A stretch of DNA of 64,000 nt from Flexibacter flexilis DSM 6793 (GTDB lineage Bacteria > Bacteroidota > Bacteroidia > Cytophagales > Flexibacteraceae). The notes beneath the pieces are model-generated. The model had not been told where the DNA came from, made no database searches, and worked only from the letters and a program-made list of their open reading frames with translations. The position numbers and the translations under genes were made by a program. The stretch is from positions 124,001-188,000 of the forward strand of contig NZ_FOLE01000003.1 in assembly GCF_900112255.1 (NCBI RefSeq), read 5' to 3'. This document shows, piece by piece, positions 26,051 through 34,083 of this stretch. The first letter of the stretch is position 1. The number at the start of each line of letters is the position of its first letter.

Positions 26051-27286
26051 TTATTTTTTAGTGAAAAGCATTAAGTTTGAGGCATTTACGCGCCAATCGT
26101 ACCCAATTCCGAAAGGCAATTTGCGCACATGAGGCGTTTGTCCCGTAGAATCGGCAGCAGGGTGATAAGCCTTGTATAAGTCGGGTTGGTAATGGCGTGC
26201 AAACATATCAATCGGTTTGTCGTAAGTGCCATAAAACATTCCATCCCATTCGCTGGCAGGGAAATGGCGCAACGGCATACCCGAATCGTCTTGCAACACA
26301 AATTGGCTGTGGTTAAGGATAACATTGGCCACCGTACTGAAATAACCTTTATGCAACAAATAAGACGCTGATTTCAGGTAAGTGGTAACCGTTCCCAAAC
26401 GGTCGAGGTAAGCCAAAAAGGTTTTGTTTTGCTTTAATTTAAAATCAACCAAGTTTACCGAATAATAGTAAAGCACTTGCTTCTTTTGTGTATTCGGATT
26501 TTGGTAAATAATTTCTGTTCCTCTCACGCCACCATTGGCCGAGTCGCTGGCCTCTTGTAGCTCGCCTTCTGGCGAAATATGCACATAACGCGTCTGTACA
26601 ACGGTTTGGTTGCGGCGCGCCATAAACAAGGTAATGAGCGGCAAAGTCCCGTTCAACTCTTGCGTTTTGAGGTCTTTGGCCATGCTGATTGTTTGGAAAA
26701 AACTAAAACTTAGCACCGAATACAGCGACTTTTCTACACGCGGATAGAGCTTGTTGGCACTGTCAGGCGACATGGCAGCTAACGCAGGTAACGCGCCCAG
26801 TGGCTCAAGCCCAATCATGACGATTGTATCCACTTCAGGAAAAAATGTATTGACATTCAGGAAGTCTGGGCCACTGAACGGATAAAAAACCTTGTGCGTT
26901 TGGCTGCGCACATTCGCCAATTCGATATCTGCCCATTTGGTCATTTTCGTGGTTTGGCGACGGTTGTATTTTGCCCAATTCGAGTCGGCTTGCGTGCGGT
27001 ATTTGTTCCAAGCTGCTGTCTGGAAACTGGCCAATGCGCTACTTTCCGAGATAGGTAATCCCGCCAAAATACTGGCTGTCCAATGCGCCGTAGAATCTAT
27101 GTTTTCGGCGGCGGGTGTAGGTTCTGTTACAGTATCATTGATAACCGCGTGTGTGTTTGTATCGGCGGATTGCGTGGGTTTATTTGTATTTTCTTGACTT
27201 GGCTTTGAGTTACAGGCCGCCACCATGAGGCCAAGCAAGCAAGCAAACCACCAACGGTTTTTGTTTAGTATCAATTTTTTAAACAT
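26051..27286 (-). CDS. Uncharacterised lipoprotein
   Basis: A 411-residue lipoprotein with a lipobox LMVAAC, the acylated Cys being residue 25. A Thr/Asn/Glu-rich spacer follows to about residue 70. The remainder contains conserved-looking stretches (VFYPFSGPDFLNVNTFF, IGLEPLGALPAL, KAYHPAADSTGQ) found in hypothetical proteins of Bacteroidetes. I do not know its function. The acceptor Cys is followed by Asn-Ser, so surface or outer-membrane placement cannot be decided. It lies downstream of the PorE-like gene on the same strand with a gap of 77 bases and has its own terminator. Confidence 0.78.
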   Translation of the reverse strand: MFKKLILNKNRWWFACLLGLMVAACNSKPSQENTNKPTQSADTNTHAVINDTVTEPTPAAENIDSTAHWTASILAGLPISESSALASFQTAAWNKYRTQADSNWAKYNRRQTTKMTKWADIELANVRSQTHKVFYPFSGPDFLNVNTFFPEVDTIVMIGLEPLGALPALAAMSPDSANKLYPRVEKSLYSVLSFSFFQTISMAKDLKTQELNGTLPLITLFMARRNQTVVQTRYVHISPEGELQEASDSANGGVRGTEIIYQNPNTQKKQVLYYYSVNLVDFKLKQNKTFLAYLDRLGTVTTYLKSASYLLHKGYFSTVANVILNHSQFVLQDDSGMPLRHFPASEWDGMFYGTYDKPIDMFARHYQPDLYKAYHPAADSTGQTPHVRKLPFGIGYDWRVNASNLMLFTKK

Positions 27287-27363
27287 AAAAATGCTTATAT
27301 AAGTAAAGGGTATTTCGGTGAAAATTAGTTATAAATCTGTGTAATTTTTTGGGTGTAAATGCT

Positions 27364-29454
27364 TTATCTTGAAATTTCAAATTCCACACGGCGATTGGTA
27401 CGGCGGTCGGCTTCATTTTTTTCTTCTGGTACAATCGGCCTGGTACTTCCGTAACCCGTTGCCTTGACGCGTGCGGGGTCTATGTGCCCGTCGGCAATCA
27501 GGTAGTTTTTGATGGCTTCAGCTCTGGACTGTGAAAGCGAAAGGTTAAAATCTCTGTCGCCTGTCGCGTCGGTGTGGCCTGCAATCCGAACTTTGAAACG
27601 TGGGTTGTCTATCAAGAAGTTATACACGTTGTCCAAGTCGGCGTGCATGGTTGGCAAAATTTCCCAACTTCCTTCCTTAAACTCTAAGGTCGTAAATCGG
27701 ATTTTACGGCTGCGAATGGATTCGGTGGTTGCGTTAAAGGTTGTATCGTTTCTCAGAAAGAAATGTTGCTGAATCCTGAAAAACTCATCGCCCTGAATAA
27801 CAAGCAAATAATTATTATTTTTTATCAAATCAAAATCAAAAGTACCATCAGGTCGTAGTTTTTTGGGAGAAATCTCAATGCCGTGGTCAAGGTCAATAAT
27901 GGAAACCACGCCTTTGAACGGCGTACCTGCCGAGTCGGTAAGCGAACCCCTAAAGTGCGTAATGGCATTTGGCTTCGCGTCCATTGGCAACGGAAACGAA
28001 TATACATCTAAGTTTTCAACTTCTTGCTTTTTGGGGCGCGAAGAGGCCGAATCAGAATTGATTTGAATTACTTTGGTGCTGGAGGCAGGATTGCCCAACG
28101 AGTCCAGAAAATCCGCTAAACTTCCTGCGGCGGTTTTGCGGCGTACATCTTTTTCTGAACGGGCGTAGTACAAATCTTTGGATTGCGCATCAATCGTAAA
28201 ATAATATTCATTGCCTACACCATTCACCAAAGGACCAATGTTTTTTGGTTCGAGCCACACACCACCTCTAAAGTAGGATTTGTAAATATCAAAACCGCCA
28301 AAATTGAGCAATTGGCCTTGTGAGCTAAAATACAATACTTTGTATTGGTTGTGGTAAAACGGACTCACTTCGTTGAGGCGCGTGTTAATCACAGGGCCTG
28401 CGTTTTGGGCTGGAGACCATTCGCCGTTACGTTGTTTGGTCGAAAAATAAATGTCGGATAGCCCGAAGCCGCCCAAGCGGTCAGAAGCAAAAAACAGCGT
28501 ATCACCCGAAGCCGACAAGCACGGTTGCGAATCCCACGCCATGCCGTTGATGTTTGCGCCCAAATTGCGGACGTTGTTCCAAGTCTGTGCGCTGTCGCTC
28601 CAAGTTGCTTCATAAATATCGCAGTTGCCGAAGCCTTGCGGCGCGTAACAACGGCTGAAATAGAGCTTTTTCTTGTCGCGGCTCAAAAAGGCCGAACCTT
28701 CGTTGTAAATGGTATTCACTTCTTTGAGCGGCTCGGAATAATCCCAATAGCCATCAAGTTTGCGAGAAATAAACAAATCTTCGTTTACGGCGCGGTCGAA
28801 CTGTGTTTTGGCCACATTGCGCTTAGACGTAAAAATAATCGTGTCGCCATAGTTGCTCAAAGTAGGACCATAATCCTCGCGGTCGGAGTTAATTTCTGCG
28901 CCCATATTTGTAAAAACGCCTGGCGGTGGTCGCAAGGTGTCAATACTTTTTCGGGCTTCTACCATGTCGTAATAAAAGGCCACAGGCACGTAATAATCGC
29001 GGTCGTTTTCAGTCAGGGCGTTATAGTATTGATAAATTTTATCGACGTTGCCGCGATGGTGGCGCAAAATCAAACGAATCAAACTTTTTGATTTATCTAT
29101 CTGATTATCTTGCTCATAGAGTTGGGCAAGTCGCCAAAGCATTTGGGTGTCTCTATAAAAATTCTGAATCCCGAAATTGCTCACGTATTCTTCCATCACG
29201 CCGAGCAGTTTCTTAAAGTCGGTTTTCTTCTCGTATTTGGCAATACTATTGAGGCCGCTTTCGCTGCGATAGTATCCTATCTTATTGATATTCTTGAAAT
29301 TAAATGAATAATTAACATACGAAGTGTAGTTGTAATAGCCTGCGCTAATGGTGTCTAATTTCTGATGAAACATCACATATTGCGCCTGTGCATTGGGTGC
29401 GAGTAGCACCATTAAGTACAGTAACCAGCTATATAAAAAGTGTTTTGATGTCAT
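27364..29454 (-). CDS. PorE-like TPR / beta-propeller / OmpA-domain protein
   Basis: A 696-aa exported protein with a signal peptide ending at about residue 24 (LAPNAQAQ). The order of parts is a TPR-like region (about 85-150, with LWRLAQLYEQDNQIDKSKSL), a PD40-type beta-propeller (about 180-430, with FLSRDKKKLYFSRC and LFFASDRLGGFGLSDIYF), a carboxypeptidase-regulatory-like domain (about 505-575), and a C-terminal OmpA domain (about 590-696, with AGHTDATGDRDFN and RRTNRRVEFEI). The OmpA part binds peptidoglycan. This architecture is that of PorE, the T9SS-associated periplasmic protein, but Cytophagales have several paralogues, so orthology is not certain. I begin at the ATG at 29454. Confidence 0.85.
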   Translation of the reverse strand: MTSKHFLYSWLLYLMVLLAPNAQAQYVMFHQKLDTISAGYYNYTSYVNYSFNFKNINKIGYYRSESGLNSIAKYEKKTDFKKLLGVMEEYVSNFGIQNFYRDTQMLWRLAQLYEQDNQIDKSKSLIRLILRHHRGNVDKIYQYYNALTENDRDYYVPVAFYYDMVEARKSIDTLRPPPGVFTNMGAEINSDREDYGPTLSNYGDTIIFTSKRNVAKTQFDRAVNEDLFISRKLDGYWDYSEPLKEVNTIYNEGSAFLSRDKKKLYFSRCYAPQGFGNCDIYEATWSDSAQTWNNVRNLGANINGMAWDSQPCLSASGDTLFFASDRLGGFGLSDIYFSTKQRNGEWSPAQNAGPVINTRLNEVSPFYHNQYKVLYFSSQGQLLNFGGFDIYKSYFRGGVWLEPKNIGPLVNGVGNEYYFTIDAQSKDLYYARSEKDVRRKTAAGSLADFLDSLGNPASSTKVIQINSDSASSRPKKQEVENLDVYSFPLPMDAKPNAITHFRGSLTDSAGTPFKGVVSIIDLDHGIEISPKKLRPDGTFDFDLIKNNNYLLVIQGDEFFRIQQHFFLRNDTTFNATTESIRSRKIRFTTLEFKEGSWEILPTMHADLDNVYNFLIDNPRFKVRIAGHTDATGDRDFNLSLSQSRAEAIKNYLIADGHIDPARVKATGYGSTRPIVPEEKNEADRRTNRRVEFEISR

Positions 29455-29522
29455 GTACAAGTACAGATAAGGTTATCTTATGAGTATAATTTTAATAAGG
29501 TAGTCAGGTAAGAAATTTGTCT

Positions 29523-29547
29523 CAAATGTATAAAAATAGTTTGGCAA
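29523..29547 (-). promoter_or_regulatory. Promoter of the PorE-like gene
   Basis: The minus strand reads TTG, 14 bases, then TACATTTG, an exact -7 element. The predicted start near 29516 leaves a leader of about 62 bases. Confidence 0.45.
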
Positions 29548-29752
29548 AATGATAAGGAATTGCTTTAAGCGTAGATTAAAAATGTACTAACGGCTTGTAT
29601 CAGCTTCTAACGCATTTGTAGTAGGTATTGATTTGAGTGTTTGCAGATAAAAATAACACACGGCAAATGCCTGCTAGCGGAAAAATGCAAATATATGCGT
29701 CTTACTGTATCTCTCCATGTCAGGGCTTGCACACCGAATAGATTGGGGCAAG

Positions 29753-29785
29753 TTTGGCGCGTTTGGAAAAAAACTAATACATTTG
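29753..29785 (+). promoter_or_regulatory. Promoter of fabI
   Basis: TTTG is followed after 21 bases by TACATTTG, an exact -7 element, about 59 bases before the start codon. Confidence 0.6.
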
Positions 29786-29844
29786 CCTCTATCAAAGAAG
29801 TTTAACGATTAAAAATTAATCAACAACAAAAAAACCTCATTTGT

Positions 29845-30663
29845 ATGGCTCACAACTTATTGCAAGGCAAACGCGGCATCATTTTCGGTGCGCTCGACGA
29901 AAACTCTATCGCATGGAAAGTCGCTTTGCGTGCTAAAGAAGAAGGTGCTTCTATCGTCTTGACTAATGCTCCCATCGCGTTGCGCATGGGTAAAATAAAA
30001 GAATTGGCAGACCTTTGTAATGCAGAAATTATCCCTGCTGATGCCACTTCTATCGAAGATTTGACTAACCTTATCAACAAATCCGTAGAGGTTTTGGGTG
30101 GTAAATTGGACTTTATGCTTCATTCTATCGGCATGAGCCCAAACATTCGTAATGAAAAATCCTACGGCGATTTGAACTACGATTGGTTCTTGAAAACGTT
30201 GGATATTTCGGCTCTTTCATTCCACAAAATGATGCAAGTAGCTGAAAAACAAGATGCAATGAATGAGTACGGCTCTATCGTTGGGCTTAGCTACATTGCT
30301 GCGCAACGCGTGTTCCCTCACTATACGGACATGGCGCAAGCTAAAGCAACGCTCGAATCTATCGCACGCAGCTACGGCCACCGTTTCGGCAAATTGAAAA
30401 AAGTACGTGTAAACACAATTTCTCAATCGCCAACTATGACCACTGCAGGTCAAGGCATAGACGGTTTTGACGCTTTCTATAACTTCGCTGACCAATTGTC
30501 GCCATTGGGCAACGCATCGGCAGACGAATGCGCCGACTACACGATTACGCTTTTCTCTGACCTTACTCGTAAAGTAACGATGCAAAACCTTTTCCACGAC
30601 GGCGGGTTCTCGTACATGGGTATTTCGGAAGAGTTGATGGAAATGATGGCTAACAAAAAATAA
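29845..30663 (+). CDS. fabI: Enoyl-[acyl-carrier-protein] reductase (NADH)
   Basis: FabI performs the last reduction of each fatty-acid elongation cycle. The nucleotide-binding start is GIIFGALDENSIAW (residues 11-24, the family's relaxed Gly motif). DFMLHSIG is at about 89-96. The catalytic pair is Tyr160-x6-Lys167 (YTDMAQAK), the spacing that separates FabI from ordinary SDRs. The C-terminal LFHDGGFSYMG is typical. Full length, 272 aa. The residues around the active site match a normal FabI, with no hint of FabV or FabK. It is a single-gene unit with a strong promoter and terminator. Confidence 0.95.
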   Translation: MAHNLLQGKRGIIFGALDENSIAWKVALRAKEEGASIVLTNAPIALRMGKIKELADLCNAEIIPADATSIEDLTNLINKSVEVLGGKLDFMLHSIGMSPNIRNEKSYGDLNYDWFLKTLDISALSFHKMMQVAEKQDAMNEYGSIVGLSYIAAQRVFPHYTDMAQAKATLESIARSYGHRFGKLKKVRVNTISQSPTMTTAGQGIDGFDAFYNFADQLSPLGNASADECADYTITLFSDLTRKVTMQNLFHDGGFSYMGISEELMEMMANKK

Positions 30664-30682
30664 TAGCCGCTAATATTTTTGT

Positions 30683-30726
30683 AAAAAGCCCTGTTTCCGC
30701 TTGCTGGAAATGGGGCTTTATTTTCT
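30683..30726 (+). terminator. Rho-independent terminator of fabI
   Basis: AAAGCCCTGTTTCC pairs with GGAAATGGGGCTTT around GCTTGCT, followed by ATTTT. Confidence 0.82.
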
Positions 30727-30748
30727 TTAATCCAAAACAGCTAATAGC

Positions 30749-31522
30749 ATGAGCAACAGTAATATTTCGGCTAAAAAAATCAAATTCGTACAGTCGCTTC
30801 ACCAAAAAAAATACAGACAAGAACATCAGGCTTTTTTGGTGGAAGGTACAAAAAACGTGTTGGAATTGCTCAACGCCGATTTTGAGATAATGGATTTGTT
30901 TTTGACGGAAAGTTTTGCCGAAAAAAATGAACAAGCCTTATGGAAATGCAAAGCTGAATGGCGTTTTTGTAACGAAGATATTATTACGCGTTTGGGTACG
31001 CTCCAAACCAACGACTCGGCACTGGCCGTCGTGCAGGCAAAGCCCAATACATTGCTTTTGCCCGATGCCCACGAATGGGTTTTGGCTTTAGACCAAGTGC
31101 GCGACCCTGGCAATTTGGGGACGATTTTGCGCATTGCCGACTGGTACGGAATCCGTAAAGTGATTTGCTCGGAGCAAACCGCTGAAATTTACAACCCCAA
31201 AGTAATCGCGGCTACGATGGGTTCTTTTACGCGCGTGCAAACCTATTATTGCGATTTGGCGGCTTATTTGAAAGAATATCGCTCTGAAAATCAGAAAGTT
31301 TTGGGTGCTTTTTTGGGTGGCGAAGATGTGCATACCGTGGCGTTTAGCGCGGCGGGTGGCTTTTTGGTGATGGGCAACGAATCGCACGGCATTAGCCCAG
31401 AAGTAGGCGCACAAGTGCAACAAGCCATTTCCATTCCGCAATATGGCGGAGCAGAGTCGCTTAATGTGGCCATCGCAACGGCGGTTATTTGCGATAACAT
31501 TCGGCGTACGGTAGGGGCGTAA
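30749..31522 (+). CDS. TrmH/SpoU family RNA 2'-O-methyltransferase
   Basis: This 257-aa knotted (SPOUT) methyltransferase methylates ribose in rRNA or tRNA using SAM. An N-terminal substrate-binding part (about 1-100, with QAFLVEGTKNVLEL) is followed by the three SpoU motifs: DQVRDPGNLGTILRIADW (about 112-129), VMGNESHGIS (about 208-217) and ISIPQYGGAESLNVAIATA (about 228-246). The N-terminal domain resembles the RlmB/TsnR group. The exact target nucleotide cannot be told from sequence alone. It lies directly after the fabI terminator with no clear promoter of its own. Confidence 0.9.
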   Translation: MSNSNISAKKIKFVQSLHQKKYRQEHQAFLVEGTKNVLELLNADFEIMDLFLTESFAEKNEQALWKCKAEWRFCNEDIITRLGTLQTNDSALAVVQAKPNTLLLPDAHEWVLALDQVRDPGNLGTILRIADWYGIRKVICSEQTAEIYNPKVIAATMGSFTRVQTYYCDLAAYLKEYRSENQKVLGAFLGGEDVHTVAFSAAGGFLVMGNESHGISPEVGAQVQQAISIPQYGGAESLNVAIATAVICDNIRRTVGA

Positions 31523-31567
31523 AAAAGCCCGCAGAATTTAATAAATTGTGCAGGCTTTTACCTTTTT
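31523..31567. terminator. Bidirectional terminator between the methyltransferase and a small lipoprotein gene
   Basis: AAAAGCCCGCA pairs with TGCAGGCTTTT (one mismatch). An AT inner stem AATTTA/TAAATT extends it. T runs occur on both sides. Confidence 0.75.
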
Positions 31568-31582
31568 AAGATTTTTATAATG

Positions 31583-31708
31583 TTAGCTTCTTACTTTGTC
31601 TGCTTTTATTACAGGTGTAGTGTTCTTTGAGTAAGTTGGGCAAGTACGCATTGTCCCACAAGAAGCCATAGCAAATAGTAATACGAAAGCTGCTAATATT
31701 GTTTTCAT
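31583..31708 (-). CDS. Small lipoprotein
   Basis: A 41-residue lipoprotein, MKTILAAFVLLFAMASC followed by GTMRTCPTYSKNT. The lipobox ends at Cys17, leaving a mature peptide of only 25 residues. The CGTMRTCPTYS core is like very small lipoproteins often seen in Cytophagales and other Bacteroidetes. I chose the ATG at 31708; the longer frame adds 22 residues that would bury the signal peptide. A well-formed promoter lies immediately upstream, and the minus strand has a shared terminator. The function is unknown; the second Cys (residue 22) could form a disulphide. Confidence 0.75.
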   Translation of the reverse strand: MKTILAAFVLLFAMASCGTMRTCPTYSKNTTPVIKADKVRS

Positions 31709-31743
31709 AAGCACATAGAATATAAAATAATTGATAATTTTTG

Positions 31744-31775
31744 CAAAGTTACTTAAAATAACTTCGCTTATCAAA
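31744..31775 (-). promoter_or_regulatory. Promoter of the small lipoprotein gene
   Basis: The minus strand shows TTTG, 20 bases, then TAACTTTG, an exact -7 element. The predicted start near 31737 gives a leader of about 29 bases. Confidence 0.6.
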
Positions 31776-31859
31776 ATTTTTCTCCTTATAAATATCAGGT
31801 AGGTTATTATTTTTCTCTCGTAAATAATTCAAAACACTTTCTTTTATTACTTGTTTTTT

Positions 31860-32387
31860 ATGGCAAATAAGGCTGTTTTCTTAGACCGTGATGGTATTCT
31901 AAATGTCGAGATTGGAGACTATGTATATCGTAATGAGGATTTTGTGGTAGTGCCGCGTGCACCAGAGGCTCTGCGTCGCCTCAAAGACGCGGGTTATATA
32001 TTGGTGGTGGTTACCAATCAAGGGGGTATCGCCAAAGGCTTATATACGGCACAGGAAGTATGGCAATTTCATCAGGTTTTACAAGATGTTTCGGGCAATG
32101 CGCTTGATGCTTTGTATTATTCGCCATACCACGACACGACCTCTAAGTCGCTGATGCGCAAGCCTGATTCGTTGATGTTTGAGCGAGCCATCGCCCGTTT
32201 TGACATAGACCCCGCCCAATCGTGGATCGTGGGCGATGCCGAACGCGATTTGTTGGCAGGCCACAAAGTAGGCGTAAAAGGGATTTTAGTTCCTTCGCAC
32301 AAAGAACAAAACTCGACGTATGCCCAGTGCATCGCCGCCGATTTGTACGAGGCTACCGACTTTATTTTGAGTCAAGAAAAAAAGTAA
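31860..32387 (+). CDS. HAD-IIIA phosphatase (GmhB-like)
   Basis: A 175-aa haloacid-dehalogenase-type phosphatase. Motif I is FLDRDG (residues 7-12, Asp9 and Asp11 catalytic), motif II is VVTNQGGIAKG (about 50-60), motif III is the Lys of MRKPD, and motif IV is IVGDAERDLLAG. It is closest to GmhB, which removes the C7 phosphate from heptose 1,7-bisphosphate, and to histidinol phosphatase. However, the GmhB zinc loop is degenerate: YYSPYHDTT replaces the usual Cys-x-His and there is no Cys pair. The substrate is therefore uncertain. The Crp-like gene follows after 13 bases, suggesting a shared transcript. Confidence 0.85.
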   Translation: MANKAVFLDRDGILNVEIGDYVYRNEDFVVVPRAPEALRRLKDAGYILVVVTNQGGIAKGLYTAQEVWQFHQVLQDVSGNALDALYYSPYHDTTSKSLMRKPDSLMFERAIARFDIDPAQSWIVGDAERDLLAGHKVGVKGILVPSHKEQNSTYAQCIAADLYEATDFILSQEKK

Positions 32388-32400
32388 TAATTTGTTGTTT

Positions 32401-32964
32401 ATGAGTGAGTTGTTTCGCCAGCATATCGAAAAGATTGTGCCGCTCACCGACCAAGAATTTGCGTTGGTGAGTTCATTTTTTGTAAAGAAAAAACTAAAAA
32501 AGCATCAGTTTTTGGTGCAGGCTGGCGAGCTTGCTCCCTACGATTTTTGGGTGGAAAAAGGCTTGTTGCGGGCGTATCTGCTCGAAGAAAACGGCAAAGA
32601 ACAAATCTTGCAATTTGCCATGGAAGATTGGTGGATTACGGATTATCAGGCTCATTTTTCGGCACAACCCGCCACGCTCAACGTGGACTGCTTGGAAGAC
32701 TGCCAAGTGTTGTGCATTTCGCAGGAAGACAAAGACCGACTTTGTGCACAATTGCAAAAATTCGAACATTTTTTTCGGAAGAAATCAAACGCGGGTTATG
32801 TGGCTTTGCAGAAACGAATTTTGTCGCTTCTGACCGACCAAGCCCATGAGCGTTATCAGCAGTTTTTGTCTTTGTATCCATCTATTATTCAGCGAGTTCC
32901 CAAAAAATATATAGCCTCGTATTTGGGTGTTTCGCGCGAGACGCTGAGCCGCTTGTCGGGCTAA
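32401..32964 (+). CDS. Crp/Fnr family transcriptional regulator
   Basis: A 187-aa regulator with an N-terminal cyclic-nucleotide-binding-type beta barrel (about residues 20-115, with VQAGELAPYDFWVEKGLLRAYL) and a short C-terminal helix-turn-helix (VPKKYIASYLGVSRETLSRL, about 166-185). The cNMP-binding Arg/Glu pair is not clearly present, as is usual for this Bacteroidetes subgroup, so the ligand is unknown. There are no Cys for an iron-sulphur cluster of Fnr type. The start at the ATG at 32401 matches homologues. The next gene, a DJ-1/PfpI protein, begins 99 bases downstream on the same strand and is a likely target. Confidence 0.87.
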   Translation: MSELFRQHIEKIVPLTDQEFALVSSFFVKKKLKKHQFLVQAGELAPYDFWVEKGLLRAYLLEENGKEQILQFAMEDWWITDYQAHFSAQPATLNVDCLEDCQVLCISQEDKDRLCAQLQKFEHFFRKKSNAGYVALQKRILSLLTDQAHERYQQFLSLYPSIIQRVPKKYIASYLGVSRETLSRLSG

Positions 32965-33062
32965 AAGTGTGCGCTACATCACTTCAAAAAAGTGCGTTAT
33001 GTCCTGTGTGTTTGCCGAAGTTTGCCGCAATTTTGCATTGTTTTAAATCAATCTGTCAGACG

Positions 33063-33848
33063 ATGAAAAATAATGTATCTATGCTAATGAACAGCCTTTT
33101 AGTCGTAGCCTTCTTGGTTTCGGCTTCGGTGTTGGGCATGGCGCAAACTTCAAAAGCTAAAAAAATGACAAAGTCATCAAAAAAAATCTTGTTTGTGGTC
33201 ACCAGCCACGACAAAAAAGGCAGTACAGGCCAGCCAACAGGCTATTATTTGGGCGAAGTGTCACACCCTTGGGAAGTGCTGCATGAGGCGGGTTACGAAA
33301 TTGATTTTGTAAGTCCGAAAGGCGGCAAAGCTCCCGTAGATGGTTTTGATTTGAAAGATGCCACCAACCAAAAATTCTGGGAAAATGCGAAATATCATGC
33401 CAAAGTAGAAAATACGCTTACACCTGCGCAAGTGAAACCGTCGGAATATGCGGCCATCTTTTTTGCTGGTGGGCATGGGGCTGTTTGGGATTTTCCACAA
33501 AATGAAGAACTTGCCAAGATTGCCGCACAAATTTATGAAAATCAAGGGGTTGTAAGTGCTGTGTGTCATGGCCCTGCCGCTTTGGTGGGCATTAAATTGA
33601 GCAATGGAAAATATTTGGTAGAAGGTAAAAAGATAAACGCTTTTACCAACGAAGAAGAAACGGCTGTTGGGCTTGCCGACGTTGTGCCGTTTTTGTTGGA
33701 GTCCAAACTCATCGAACGCGGTGCGAAATTCGAGAAGTCAGGACTTTGGCAACCGCACGTAGTGGCCGATCAACGCGTTATTACTGGCCAAAATCCCGCA
33801 TCGGCTAAAGGTGTAGGCGAGGCACTGCTCAAAGAATTGAGTAAATAA
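33063..33848 (+). CDS. Exported DJ-1/PfpI family protein (Hsp31-like)
   Basis: A 261-aa member of the class I glutamine amidotransferase-like superfamily, DJ-1/PfpI branch. The nucleophile Cys168 lies in AVCHGPAAL, with His169, Glu65 in YLGEVSHP, and the GGHG turn at about 136-139. This arrangement is that of Hsp31/YajL-like glyoxalases or chaperones. An N-terminal hydrophobic stretch (about 7-27, ending GMAQT) looks like a signal peptide, so it may work in the periplasm, which is unusual for the family. The longer frame from 32967 adds 32 Cys-rich residues that look untranslated. A terminator follows. Confidence 0.85.
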   Translation: MKNNVSMLMNSLLVVAFLVSASVLGMAQTSKAKKMTKSSKKILFVVTSHDKKGSTGQPTGYYLGEVSHPWEVLHEAGYEIDFVSPKGGKAPVDGFDLKDATNQKFWENAKYHAKVENTLTPAQVKPSEYAAIFFAGGHGAVWDFPQNEELAKIAAQIYENQGVVSAVCHGPAALVGIKLSNGKYLVEGKKINAFTNEEETAVGLADVVPFLLESKLIERGAKFEKSGLWQPHVVADQRVITGQNPASAKGVGEALLKELSK

Positions 33849-33872
33849 TATTTTGTTTGCGCATGATTGTGT

Positions 33873-33914
33873 GGCCTTCAATAAGTTCTTAGGGATTTGT
33901 TGAAGGCCTTTTCT
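33873..33914 (+). terminator. Rho-independent terminator of the DJ-1/PfpI gene
   Basis: GGCCTTCAA (33873-33881) pairs perfectly with TTGAAGGCC, followed by TTTTCT. Confidence 0.82.
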
Positions 33915-33980
33915 ATTGAATAAAAAAACATTTTTTAAAATTATGCACAAAATTTCTAATTGTGGATAAGTGGATAAATA

Positions 33981-34013
33981 TTGGGGAATTGTTGGGTAGG
34001 TTTTATATCTTTG
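33981..34013 (+). promoter_or_regulatory. Promoter of the DUF6913-like gene and dapA
   Basis: TTG is followed after 22 bases by TATCTTTG, an exact -7 element, about 70 bases before the GTG start at 34084. Confidence 0.55.
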
Positions 34014-34083
34014 CCGCAGTGGCTGCACGTGTTTCTTTCTCCGAAAAAAGCAGCCTTTCTATACCAAAAAATAAGATAGAATA

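Larger units (their letters stand above)
29455..29844. other. Intergenic region between the PorE-like gene and fabI
   Basis: The 390 bases carry divergent promoters (29523-29547 minus, 29753-29785 plus). The middle has a few short GC-richer stretches (around 29660-29750), but I could not fold or match them to any known RNA. No credible ORF was seen. Confidence 0.5.

Noticed and set aside
28525-29091. Plus-strand ORF of 188 codons opposite the PorE-like gene
   Set aside because: It is antisense to conserved TPR and propeller domains and shows no motif of its own.
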